Shown: piece after piece, positions 25,026 to 33,469 of the stretch
Position numbering within the stretch: position 1 is the first letter of the stretch
How the letters are laid out: each line of letters starts with the position of its first letter
Assembly: GCF_004349065.1 (NCBI RefSeq)
Contig: NZ_SMKZ01000011.1
Span: 1-64,000, forward strand
From: Jiangella asiatica
GTDB taxonomy: Bacteria > Actinomycetota > Actinomycetes > Jiangellales > Jiangellaceae
DNA length: 64,000 nucleotides
Direction of reading: 5' to 3'
Notes under the pieces: model-generated
Told to the model about the DNA's origin: nothing
The model's input: the letters and a program-made list of their open reading frames with translations, nothing else
The model's database searches: none
Position numbers and translations under genes: made by a program

Positions 25026-28000
25026 TCAGGTGCCAGAGCCGGGCGACGTCGCCGGCGCGTAGTGGCGGAAGGCGTCGAGCTGCAGATACGTCCCGTCGGC
25101 CTTCGTGATGGTGACGGTGTGCTGGCCAGGACCCAGCTCTGCCGCTGTGAAGATCACCTGCTGGGCAAGGTAGGTCTCAGCCACCGGCTGGATGGTGTCG
25201 ACGAGCGCGCCGTCGAGGTAGACCTCCGCGCGGCCGTTGTTCGGTGTCTTCGGGCCGATGATCTCCACCTGTGGACCGGTGAAGGTGAACTGTGCCGAGG
25301 CGCCGTCCTGGGTGCTGACGTGGATGTCCTGGTTGTAGTCGGGGCTGCGGTTCTGCAGGTGGTTCCAGGCACCGGTGTAGGCGATCGTCGGGTCATCGTC
25401 GTTGACCGTGACGACCTCGGCGATCACCACCGACTCTTCGAAGGTGCGGATGCCTTGCCGGAGCTGCCGGGATTCGTCGTCGACCCGCCTCTGGCCGGCA
25501 TCGTCGGCGATGACGGCGCGGGCGGAGTCGATGAGCTCGGCGAGAGCGTCCTTGGCCTGTTGCGGGTACTGACCGATGTCGGCGCCGGCGGTCGTGCTGG
25601 CCTGCAGCGCCTCGGCGTGGTCCAGCAGCGTCTCGAGGGTGGTGGTGTCCACGCCGACGATCACGGCGATGCTGGTCTTCTGGACGCCATCCGTGGTCGC
25701 GGTGACCGTGACCTCAGCCGTGCCGTCGGCGACCGCGGTCACGACACCCCTGTCGTCGACGGTCGCGACCGTCGGGTCGCTGCTGGTGAACGCGAGTGTC
25801 GTGTCGGTGAGGTCCGCAACGTAGCCGGTTCTGGTTCGCCCGCTGACGCGCAGTACGGCACGCTCTCGATCACGCATGCGCACCGACGCGAACTGGTCCC
25901 CTGTCCGGACGAACAGCCGATCCAGCTCGTCGCTCTCCCTGAACGGGTACGCGGCGGTCAGGCCCATCCGCGACATGTCGATCTGGTCGAATCCCATTGC
26001 CGCGGTGAGCGACCCTGGGCGCATTCGGAAGTCACCCTCGTCGGCGTCGTAGAACCGCGGATCCGTGGTGAGGCTGGTCAGCTCGTAGCCCAGCTGCCGA
26101 TACCCGTCGACGAAGTCCGGACCCCAGTTCGGGTCTGCCGTGGAGTAGTACGTGTTGAACTCGCTGACGGTCTCGGTCAGGTGGGGCTCCGGCCCTCGAT
26201 AGGAGGGTCCTTCTCGCAGGATGTTCTGGCCGGACTCGGTGGAGAAGTAGACGTTGTGCCGCAGCCGGGACCCGGCGACGGGCCCGAGGGCGACAGCCAG
26301 GTAGGCCTCGGGCTGCCCGAGGCCCGCGACGATGTTGTTGACGATGTCGTTCTGGCCTTTGAGAACAATGCCACCCATGTGCGCGAGGGTGTCGATGACG
26401 TTCTCCGTGAACAGCGTCCCGAACTGCGCATCGTCGGCGCGCAGGGCGTAGCCCTGGTTCGGCGATTCGATGTCGTGAAGATAGTTCCGCCGGACGACGT
26501 TGCCGCGGGCCTGTCCGGTGACGTAGATGGCGTTGCCGTCGTGCAGGGTGGTCATCACCGTGGATATGTCGTTGTACTCCACGACGTTGTCGCGACCGTA
26601 CAAGAACGGCTCGTAGGAGTCGTAGTCGCCCACGGTCCAGCCTTCGTCCGGCGCGTCGGTCACGGCCTCGATCTCGTCCCATCGGACGGTGGCGGTCGCC
26701 TCGGCGATGGGCCGGTCGCGCGCGAAGCTGATACGGCCGCTCACCGTGAGGCCCGTATAGGGCGTGTCGTGGATGAGATTGTGCGCGAGGCGGTTGTGAC
26801 CGCTCTGCCAGGCCCACAGTCCCATTCCGTGCGGGTAGAGCAGGCCGACGTGATGGATATGGTTGTTCTCCACGACATTGTCGCGGTTGACGTCCTTGGT
26901 GCCCGCGCCGTAGCCGGCGAGGATGATTCCCGATGCGCCGACATGGTGAACGAGGTTGTCCGAGAACGTGTTGTGCCGGCAATGCAGATCGCAGCGGATG
27001 GCATTATGGCCGGTGTTGTAGAACTCCGAGCTCTCCACCACGCTGTCCTCAACACCGCGGAGCCGGACCAGAGCGTTGCCACGGTCCTGCAGGTCCCAGG
27101 CATGCTGCATCTCGTAGCCGCGGTAACCGGCCGGATAGGTGTCACGCTCGCCCTGGGTGAATGTCAGGCCGCGGAACGCCAGGTCGGTCACCGGCGTATC
27201 GGCCGGCCCGTCATAGTCGATGTCGCCTTCGACCAGCACCAGTTCTGTCAACCGGGGCGCGCGCACCTCGCCCGGCGTGCCGCTGACGGGCCAGTAGTAG
27301 ACCTTCCCCGTGTGCGAGTTCACCGCCCACTCGCCCGGCTCGTCCAGCACGTCGACCACGTTCTCCACCCACACCGACTCGCTGGTGTTCCAGACCTGTC
27401 CCAACGGGTAACGCCCGGGCACCTGCATCGTGGCGACGTTCTTCTCCTCGTCCACCGACGCCAGCGGCAGGATGTTCCGCATCCACGTCACGGTCGGGAT
27501 GATCTCGATCTCGACATCGGTGACGTTCGGCCAGTTCTTCATCGCGCCTTCGGGATACGGCAGCTGCCAGTAGCTGGACTCCGGCGCTTGTCCCACCGGT
27601 ATCCGGACGGTCGGGGCGAAGGCCGGACCCTTCGCGCGCGGCACCATTCGCTCGCCGTCGAACAACGTCTTGAACAGCCACCCCGTGGGCACATCCGCCA
27701 CCCAGACGTGCTCGGCCGCCGCCGCCGACAGCCCGGCCGGTGGATCCGCCACCGGCCGCCACCCGTCGATCAGCTCACCGGAGCTGAACACCGGCCGCTC
27801 TCCCGGATACGCGGCGTAGGTGATGGTCTGCTCGGCGTTGCCCGAGTCCTCCGGCCCGAACACGACCGTCTGGTCCAGCTGATACCGGCCACCGCGGAGA
27901 TAGACGGTGATGTCCCCCTTCGGGTGACGCTGTTTGAACTCGCTGACCGCATCACGGGCGCCGGCCAACGTCCGCAACGGCCGCGTCACACTGCCGGCGT

Positions 28001-28163
28001 CGCGATCGTCGCCATCGGGCGAGACGTAGAAGGTGTACGCCGGCTCCCGCGGTGCGCCGGCCTCCTGCCGGGAAGGGTCGGTGACCGCGGCGTCGGCAGG
28101 GACATGCATGCTCGCCAGCGTGATCGCGATGCCGGCCAGCAGGGTCGTCGTCAAGCGGGACAT
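25026..28163 (-). CDS. secreted GH141-like beta-helix protein, paralogue of 21834
   Basis: 1045 aa. Signal peptide SRLTTTLLAGIAITLASMHV. Catalytic-type region: FYVSPDGDDRDAGSV, TLAGARDAVSEFKQR, DITVYLRGGRYQLDQTVVFG and AYPGERPVFSSGELIDGW. Beta-helix coils (DNVVENNHIHHVGLLYPHGM, DNVVEYNDISTVM, GNVVRRNYLHDI) match the paralogue closely. Big2-like domain ~768-845 (LAFTSSDPTVATVDDRGVV), helical FIVAR-like segment ~850-910, then a C-terminal sandwich that is strongly diverged from the paralogue's (PDYNQDIHVS, GRAEVYLDGALVDTI, LQLDAFRHYAP), suggesting a different ligand. GGAGG 7 nt before the ATG. It begins 35 nt after the dehydratase gene at 28199. Confidence 0.78.
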   Translation of the reverse strand: MSRLTTTLLAGIAITLASMHVPADAAVTDPSRQEAGAPREPAYTFYVSPDGDDRDAGSVTRPLRTLAGARDAVSEFKQRHPKGDITVYLRGGRYQLDQTVVFGPEDSGNAEQTITYAAYPGERPVFSSGELIDGWRPVADPPAGLSAAAAEHVWVADVPTGWLFKTLFDGERMVPRAKGPAFAPTVRIPVGQAPESSYWQLPYPEGAMKNWPNVTDVEIEIIPTVTWMRNILPLASVDEEKNVATMQVPGRYPLGQVWNTSESVWVENVVDVLDEPGEWAVNSHTGKVYYWPVSGTPGEVRAPRLTELVLVEGDIDYDGPADTPVTDLAFRGLTFTQGERDTYPAGYRGYEMQHAWDLQDRGNALVRLRGVEDSVVESSEFYNTGHNAIRCDLHCRHNTFSDNLVHHVGASGIILAGYGAGTKDVNRDNVVENNHIHHVGLLYPHGMGLWAWQSGHNRLAHNLIHDTPYTGLTVSGRISFARDRPIAEATATVRWDEIEAVTDAPDEGWTVGDYDSYEPFLYGRDNVVEYNDISTVMTTLHDGNAIYVTGQARGNVVRRNYLHDIESPNQGYALRADDAQFGTLFTENVIDTLAHMGGIVLKGQNDIVNNIVAGLGQPEAYLAVALGPVAGSRLRHNVYFSTESGQNILREGPSYRGPEPHLTETVSEFNTYYSTADPNWGPDFVDGYRQLGYELTSLTTDPRFYDADEGDFRMRPGSLTAAMGFDQIDMSRMGLTAAYPFRESDELDRLFVRTGDQFASVRMRDRERAVLRVSGRTRTGYVADLTDTTLAFTSSDPTVATVDDRGVVTAVADGTAEVTVTATTDGVQKTSIAVIVGVDTTTLETLLDHAEALQASTTAGADIGQYPQQAKDALAELIDSARAVIADDAGQRRVDDESRQLRQGIRTFEESVVIAEVVTVNDDDPTIAYTGAWNHLQNRSPDYNQDIHVSTQDGASAQFTFTGPQVEIIGPKTPNNGRAEVYLDGALVDTIQPVAETYLAQQVIFTAAELGPGQHTVTITKADGTYLQLDAFRHYAPATSPGSGT

Positions 28164-28198
28164 CGAGCCAACCTCCGGGAGATCGAGGAACGTGCAGA

Positions 28199-29233
28199 TC
28201 AGGTGCCGGCGCCAGGCGCCGTCGGTGCCGCGACGGTGCCGTCCGGGCGGACCAGCGGATCAGGAATCACCGGGTTGCCGTGTACGAAGGCCTCGTACAT
28301 CGTGGTGTTGGAGATCGCCATGCACAGGTGGGCGTTCACCGGTCCCCCGCCGTGCACCTCAGCGCGCAGGCGGAACGCGTCGGCCAGGTGCGCGGTGCGC
28401 ATCGCACCGGTGATCCCACCACGCAGCCGGGCCGACGTGCGCACGAACTGCGCGGCACCGGCGGCGATGAAGTCGGCGGTGTTCATGTGCGCGCCGTCGC
28501 TGGTCTCGGCCACCATCAACGGCACGTCAACGGCCTCGGCCAGACGCCGGTACGCGGTGACCGAGAACTCCCGCATCGGCTCCTCGTACCAGAGGTAATC
28601 CAGCTCGGACAGCGCCCGGCCAAGGCGCACGGCGTCGGGCAGGTCGAAGCCGGCCGACCCGTCGTACATGAGCTCCACCCCGGCGCCCACGTGATCGCGC
28701 AGCCGGGTGCACAGCTCGACGTCGCGGTGGACGTCGCCCCAGGCGTGCAACTTGATCGCTCGGTAGCCCAACTCCAGGCACTGGTCGGCCACGTCGAGGT
28801 ACTCCGCCACGTCACCATAGGTCGCCGTGGAGGCGTAGGCGGGGATGGAGTCGCGGAAGGCACCCAACAGCCGGTACAGCGGCAGGTCGGCCAGCTTCGC
28901 GGCGATGTCCCACAGAGCGACGTCGGCCAGGCCCAGCAGGTACAGCGGCAGCTCCTCGATCCGGTCGATCTCCCACATCCGGTGCCACAGCCACTCGCGC
29001 GCGAGCGGATCGTGGCCGAGGAGCTCGGCGGCGATGCGTCGCTCCACCACGTCCGCCGCGATGACCCCCTGCCGAATCGTGGCGACGCCCTCGACGCCGT
29101 CGTCGGTCACCACGACCAGGCGGCCGGACACACCCGCGGGCGGCGGCGATCCGGGCAGCCCGTCGCGCCACCGGAAGCACGGCGCGACCGGCTCCTGGAC
29201 CAGCTCCACACGAACATCGACGATCTTCGTCAT
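28199..29233 (-). CDS. enolase-superfamily acid-sugar dehydratase (mandelate racemase subgroup)
   Basis: 344 aa from the ATG at 29233 (GGGAG 5-6 nt upstream). N-terminal cap (~1-120) and C-terminal barrel. Barrel motifs: AIKLHAWGD gives the strand-2 Lys-x-His pair; metal ligands are Asp in LMYDGSAGF, Glu in YEEPMREF and Glu in VAETSDGAH; a His lies in RAEVHGGGP. The family includes dehydratases of L-fuconate, L-rhamnonate, galactonate and related acids. In this operon an L-fuconate (6-deoxy-sugar acid) dehydratase is the natural inference, but the substrate cannot be read from sequence. It is the paralogue of the gene at 38240. It ends the tightly coupled sulfatase-transporter-fucosidase block. 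Confidence 0.8.
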   Translation of the reverse strand: MTKIVDVRVELVQEPVAPCFRWRDGLPGSPPPAGVSGRLVVVTDDGVEGVATIRQGVIAADVVERRIAAELLGHDPLAREWLWHRMWEIDRIEELPLYLLGLADVALWDIAAKLADLPLYRLLGAFRDSIPAYASTATYGDVAEYLDVADQCLELGYRAIKLHAWGDVHRDVELCTRLRDHVGAGVELMYDGSAGFDLPDAVRLGRALSELDYLWYEEPMREFSVTAYRRLAEAVDVPLMVAETSDGAHMNTADFIAAGAAQFVRTSARLRGGITGAMRTAHLADAFRLRAEVHGGGPVNAHLCMAISNTTMYEAFVHGNPVIPDPLVRPDGTVAAPTAPGAGT

Positions 29234-29241
29234 CTGTCTCC

Positions 29242-30264
29242 CTATCCCCGTTGCACCGCGGTGGCGGAGTCGGTGCCGTCCGCGCCGGCCGGGTGCTCGG
29301 CGAGCCAACGGCCCACCTCGTCCAACCGCCGCGCCGACGGCTCCGGGATGCGGCCGTCGCCGTCAGGCCCGACGTTGAGCAGCACGTTCCCGCCTCGGCT
29401 GGCGGCCATCGCCAGCGTGCTGATGAGCTGGGCCGCGGACTTCCAGTCGTGGTCGTCGGACCGGTAACCCCACGTGTTGTTGATCGAGACGGGGGTCTCC
29501 CAGTCGCCGTCGACGACATCGTCGGGCAGGTGGTTGTCGGTGGCGGTGGCGTAGTCGCCGAGGCCGTTGCCGATGCGCCCGTTCACCAGACATCCGGGCT
29601 GCAGTTCGTGGACGAGGTCGACCAGTTCCTGGCTCTGCCGGCGGGTGATGCGCCGCGGAGTGTCGAACCACACCACGCACAGCGGCCCGTACCCCGTCAG
29701 CAGTTCGCGGACCTGCGGCTTGACGTAGTGCTCGACATACCCGTCGAAGTCCTTGCCGGCTTCGGCGTAGTCCCAGTCGTTGCCGTCGCCGTCGGGGTGG
29801 TGCCAGTCCTGGGTCTGGGAGTAGTACACCCCGAACGGCATGCCCTGCCGCCGGCACTCGTCGGCCACCTCCGCGACGACGTCGCGGCCGAACGGCGTGG
29901 CATCGACCGTGTTGTACCCGGTCAGCTTGGTGTGCCAGAGGCAGAACCCGTCGTGGTGCTTGGCCGTCAGGACGACATACCGCTGGCCGGCCCGCTTCGC
30001 CAGCGCGACCCAGGCCTGCGGGTCGAAGTGCTTCGGGTCGAACCGGGCGGCCAAGGTGGCGTACTCCGTCGCCGGGATCCGGGCATGGCACATGATCCAC
30101 TCGCCGATGCCGGGCACCGTCGTCCCGCGCCAACGACCGGCTGCAAGCGCGTAGAGGCCCCAGTGCACGAACATGCCGAACCTGGCGAGGCGGAACCACG
30201 GCAGGCTCGGATGAGTCCTGGCCCCGGGACGCTGCGCCTGCTCCGGTCGCATCTCGCCCGTCAT
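29242..30264 (-). CDS. cytoplasmic GH29 alpha-L-fucosidase, single domain
   Basis: 340 aa from the ATG at 30264, which overlaps the permease stop as ATGA; GGAGGG lies 9 nt upstream. There is no signal peptide and no accessory domain. Motifs: WFRLARFGMFVHWGLYALAA, VVLTAKHHDGFCLWHTKLTG, and LCVVWFDTPRR with Asp201 as expected nucleophile; SRGGNVLLNVGPDGDGRIPE closes the barrel. The intracellular location and coupling to the transporter indicate that it trims fucosylated oligosaccharides after import. The dehydratase gene follows 8 nt later, so freed fucose could pass directly to sugar-acid metabolism. Confidence 0.9.
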   Translation of the reverse strand: MTGEMRPEQAQRPGARTHPSLPWFRLARFGMFVHWGLYALAAGRWRGTTVPGIGEWIMCHARIPATEYATLAARFDPKHFDPQAWVALAKRAGQRYVVLTAKHHDGFCLWHTKLTGYNTVDATPFGRDVVAEVADECRRQGMPFGVYYSQTQDWHHPDGDGNDWDYAEAGKDFDGYVEHYVKPQVRELLTGYGPLCVVWFDTPRRITRRQSQELVDLVHELQPGCLVNGRIGNGLGDYATATDNHLPDDVVDGDWETPVSINNTWGYRSDDHDWKSAAQLISTLAMAASRGGNVLLNVGPDGDGRIPEPSARRLDEVGRWLAEHPAGADGTDSATAVQRG

Positions 30265-31214
30265 CCGCGCAGCCCTCCGCCGAGCAGGCTCGCGCCTTTG
30301 AGGATCGTGCGCTGGGCGACGATCACGGCGACCAGCACCGGGACCATGGTGATGATCGTGGCGAGGATCAGCTCCGGGACGCCGACGGACGAGACGGCGT
30401 CGCTGGTACCGGGGTTCAGCACCCGCGACACCTCGGCCAGGGTGGCCAGCCCCACCGGGAGCGGGTACTTGTCGCTGCCGAGCATGATGAACGGCAGGAA
30501 GAAGTCGTTCCAGTTGCGGAAGAAGGCGAAGAACGTCACCAGCGCGGTGATCGGCCACGACAACGGCAGCGCGATCCGCCAGAACACCTGCCATTCCGAG
30601 CAGCCGTCCATCCGCGCCGCGTCGTACGTGTCGCGGCTGATGGTGGTGCTGAAGTAGATGAACGCCAGATAGACACCGAACGGGAAGACCGACATGGGCA
30701 GGATGACCGCCAGCCGGTCGCCCACCAGACCCAGCGCGCTCATCTGGAGGAACAACGGCAGCGCCAGCGCCGCCGTCGGCATGAGCATGAGCACCAGGCT
30801 CAGCACCAGCAGTGGCTTGCGCAGCCGGAAGTTGCAGGCGCCGAGCGCGTAGCCGGCCGGAATGGTCGCCGCGACGGTCAGCGCCACGCCACCGGCCGTC
30901 AAGATGACGGTGTTCCAGATCCAGTCGACGATCGCGCCGTCGTTGAACTGGCGCAGGTCCTGCCACGAGGACGTCAGCGTCTGCCAGGACCCGAACGAGA
31001 ACGGCGGATCGGTGGCCAGCTGGGTGCGGTCCTTGGTGGCCGCCAGCAGCAGCCAGGCGATCGGCATGACGGCGAACACCGCCCAGCCGATCAGCGCGAG
31101 CCAGGCGAACGCCCGCGCCAGCTCTGGGCCGGCCGCACGGCGATGCCGGCGCGGCGACGCGTCCGGGTCCGCCGGCGCGCTCGAGCGCGGTCGCGTACGG
31201 AGCACGGTCGGCAT
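30261..31214 (-). CDS. sugar ABC transporter permease, MalG type (second set)
   Basis: 317 aa from the ATG at 31214 (GGAG 8 nt upstream), 2 nt after the stop of the partner permease. First span ARAFAWLALIGWAVFAVMPI; EAA-type loop RDTYDAARMDGCSEWQVFWRI followed by ALPLSW. CUT1 carbohydrate uptake. The stop overlaps the next fucosidase start (ATGA). Confidence 0.9.
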   Translation of the reverse strand: MPTVLRTRPRSSAPADPDASPRRHRRAAGPELARAFAWLALIGWAVFAVMPIAWLLLAATKDRTQLATDPPFSFGSWQTLTSSWQDLRQFNDGAIVDWIWNTVILTAGGVALTVAATIPAGYALGACNFRLRKPLLVLSLVLMLMPTAALALPLFLQMSALGLVGDRLAVILPMSVFPFGVYLAFIYFSTTISRDTYDAARMDGCSEWQVFWRIALPLSWPITALVTFFAFFRNWNDFFLPFIMLGSDKYPLPVGLATLAEVSRVLNPGTSDAVSSVGVPELILATIITMVPVLVAVIVAQRTILKGASLLGGGLRG

Positions 31215-31216
31215 GG

Positions 31217-32113
31217 TCAGATCTCCATCCGGAACAGGCTCGTCCGCTTGATGATCAACACGGCCGCCAGCACGGAGATCACCAGCAGCTGCAGCGACAG
31301 CGCCGCCGCCGAGGCGAAGTCGGCGTAGGTGTAGGCGAAGGTGTACGCCAGCTGCAGCGGAGACCAGTTCTCGCCCACCCCGCCGCCGGTGGCGCCGGCG
31401 ATCAGCTGCGGCTCCACGAACAGCTGGGTGCTCGCCGCGACGTTGAGGATCACGGTGTAGGCGACCCACTTGCGGATCATGGGCAGCTTGACGTGTATCG
31501 CCGTCTGCCAGCTGTTCGCGCCGTCGAGCCGTGCCGCCTCGGTGACCTCGACCGGGATCGACGACAGAGCCGCGTACATGAGCAGGATGCCGTTGGCCGA
31601 CGTCCAGACGGCGATGATCGCCAGAACCACCGGCAGGTTCGCCGGCGACAGGACCTCGAACAGGTTGTCGTAGCCGGCGGCGGTCAGCAGCGGCCGGACC
31701 GGGCTGACCGCCGGGGTGAGCATGAAGACCCAGACGATCACGCCCGCCGCGCCCGTGAGGGCCTGCGGCAGGTAATAGAGGAACCGGAACCACGAGGCGA
31801 CCGCCGCCCGGCGCGGCTGCAACAGCAGCGCGAAACCGATGGAGATGACCAGCGACGGAACCAAGAAGGCGACGGTGTACGTGGCGACGTGCTGGAAGGT
31901 CTCGACGTAGCGGAAGTCCTGCGCCACCTGCACGAAGTGATCGAGCGTGAAGCCGCCGGTCTCGCCCTTGAAGGCCAGGTACACCGCGTAGCCGGCAGGA
32001 ACGAGCCCGAAGCCGACCAGCAGCACGGTGTACAACCCGGAGAACAGGTAACCGGCGCGGGCCTGGGCGCGGGCACCACCCGTGCGGCCGGCCGCCACCG
32101 TCATGGCCGCCAT
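31217..32113 (-). CDS. sugar ABC transporter permease, MalF type (second set)
   Basis: 298 aa. Membrane spans include GYLFSGLYTVLLVGFGLVPAGYAVYLAFKG; EAA loop SSIPVEVTEAARLDGANSWQTAIHVKLPMIR. The ATG at 32113 follows the binding-protein stop by 9 nt; an ATG three codons later is an alternative. Partner of the permease at 30261. No ATPase is encoded in the operon. Confidence 0.9.
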   Translation of the reverse strand: MAAMTVAAGRTGGARAQARAGYLFSGLYTVLLVGFGLVPAGYAVYLAFKGETGGFTLDHFVQVAQDFRYVETFQHVATYTVAFLVPSLVISIGFALLLQPRRAAVASWFRFLYYLPQALTGAAGVIVWVFMLTPAVSPVRPLLTAAGYDNLFEVLSPANLPVVLAIIAVWTSANGILLMYAALSSIPVEVTEAARLDGANSWQTAIHVKLPMIRKWVAYTVILNVAASTQLFVEPQLIAGATGGGVGENWSPLQLAYTFAYTYADFASAAALSLQLLVISVLAAVLIIKRTSLFRMEI

Positions 32114-32122
32114 GCCGGTCCC

Positions 32123-33469
32123 CTACTCGCCCTGCTCGACATCCCACCCGGCGGCCTGCGCCTCCTGGGTGATCGTCTGCTGCCACTCGGGCAGCGTCTC
32201 CAGGATCGTCCGGCCGGTCCCGAGAGCCGGCGCGACCGTCGTGCCGTAGCCGATACCAGGGATGCGGACCAGCCCGTAGTCGGGCCAGATCGTGGCGACC
32301 GCCTCGTCGAGGACGGCGGCCACGTCACCCCCGGCGGCCGAGAACAGGCGCGTGTTGCGCTGGATCCAGCCGGCCTGGTGCGGCTGGTAGGCCGGGAACG
32401 TGACCGTCTCGGCTTGCTCCTGATATGGGCCGGTCGCCATCCATTCGACCAGGTCGGCAGCGGCCTCGAGGTGGCTGCTGTGGCGCGAGACGATGTACGT
32501 GCCGCCGCCGACGTTGCCGTTCCAAACCTGGCCGTCTTCCTCCCATTGCAGCGGCGCCGCGACGGCGAACCTGCCCTCAGGGGCGCCGTAGAGGTCCTTG
32601 AAGACGTTGAGCCCGTACCAGATCGGCCCGTAGGCCATGACGAGCTTTCCGGGCTTCCCGTACTCGCGGACGAACTCCGGATCGGTGGCGTTCAGCGGGC
32701 TCATGCTGCCAGCGGCGATGAGCCTGTCGAGCATCTCGGCGACCCTCGTGCAGGTCGGCGCCCCGAGGTCAGTGCGGATGGTGTGGTCGTCCACGATCTG
32801 CGTCACCGGGCAGCGGGAGGGCCAGAAGTACACCAGGTCACCCGGTCCGGCTGCGGACCCGACGGAGTAGCCGGGGTGCTCCTGGGCGATTTGCAGGCCG
32901 AGCTGCTCGAACTCCTGCCAGGTGGTCGGAATCTCGTACCCGAACTCGGCCATGAGGTCCTGGTCGTACCAGAGCACGCTGGGTGCGATGTCGTTGCGCA
33001 GGCAGATGATCCGGTCGCCGTCCGTGCACGGCTCCATCGAGCCCGGCGCGAAGTTGTCGATCACGTCGCTGGGGATGTGGTCGGACAGGTCGGCGGCGAA
33101 GTCGTACGGCTCCGCGGACAGAGCTGCGGCCAGCTCCGGGATGCCGGCCCACATGATGTCCGGCCACCCTTCGCCGGCCCGGTTGGCCAGCTGCAACTTC
33201 GCGGCCATGTCGTCGGGGTTGCCCACCTCCTGGATGTCCAGCCTCACCTCCGGGTGCGCCTCCTGGTAGGACTCGAAGCCGGCCTTCCGCACGGTGTCGG
33301 TCCATACCACGAGGGTCGCCGGGCCGTCGTCCTGCTCCGGCGTTTCCGAGGTGCCGCTCGAGCCGCAGCCGGCGGCGAGGAGGGCCACGCCGGCCGCCGC
33401 GGCCGCTGCCGTCCGGCGGCGCCGCGCGCCGAGTCGCTCGGCGCGGACGTTCGTGAGGATGGTGGTCAT
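32123..33469 (-). CDS. sugar-binding lipoprotein of ABC transporter (second set)
   Basis: 448 aa from the ATG at 33469, which overlaps the sulfatase stop as ATGA; AGGAG lies 9 nt upstream inside the sulfatase gene. Lipobox LLAAGC after an alanine-rich signal. Family 1 binding-protein features: TLVVWTDTVRKAGFESYQEA, WPDIMWAGIPELAAAL, DIAPSVLWYDQDLMAEFGYE and GNVGGGTYIVSRHSSHLEAA. It feeds the permeases at 31217 and 30261. Coupling to a sulfatase and a cytoplasmic fucosidase suggests that its ligand is a fucosylated, perhaps once-sulfated, oligosaccharide. Confidence 0.9.
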   Translation of the reverse strand: MTTILTNVRAERLGARRRRTAAAAAAGVALLAAGCGSSGTSETPEQDDGPATLVVWTDTVRKAGFESYQEAHPEVRLDIQEVGNPDDMAAKLQLANRAGEGWPDIMWAGIPELAAALSAEPYDFAADLSDHIPSDVIDNFAPGSMEPCTDGDRIICLRNDIAPSVLWYDQDLMAEFGYEIPTTWQEFEQLGLQIAQEHPGYSVGSAAGPGDLVYFWPSRCPVTQIVDDHTIRTDLGAPTCTRVAEMLDRLIAAGSMSPLNATDPEFVREYGKPGKLVMAYGPIWYGLNVFKDLYGAPEGRFAVAAPLQWEEDGQVWNGNVGGGTYIVSRHSSHLEAAADLVEWMATGPYQEQAETVTFPAYQPHQAGWIQRNTRLFSAAGGDVAAVLDEAVATIWPDYGLVRIPGIGYGTTVAPALGTGRTILETLPEWQQTITQEAQAAGWDVEQGE

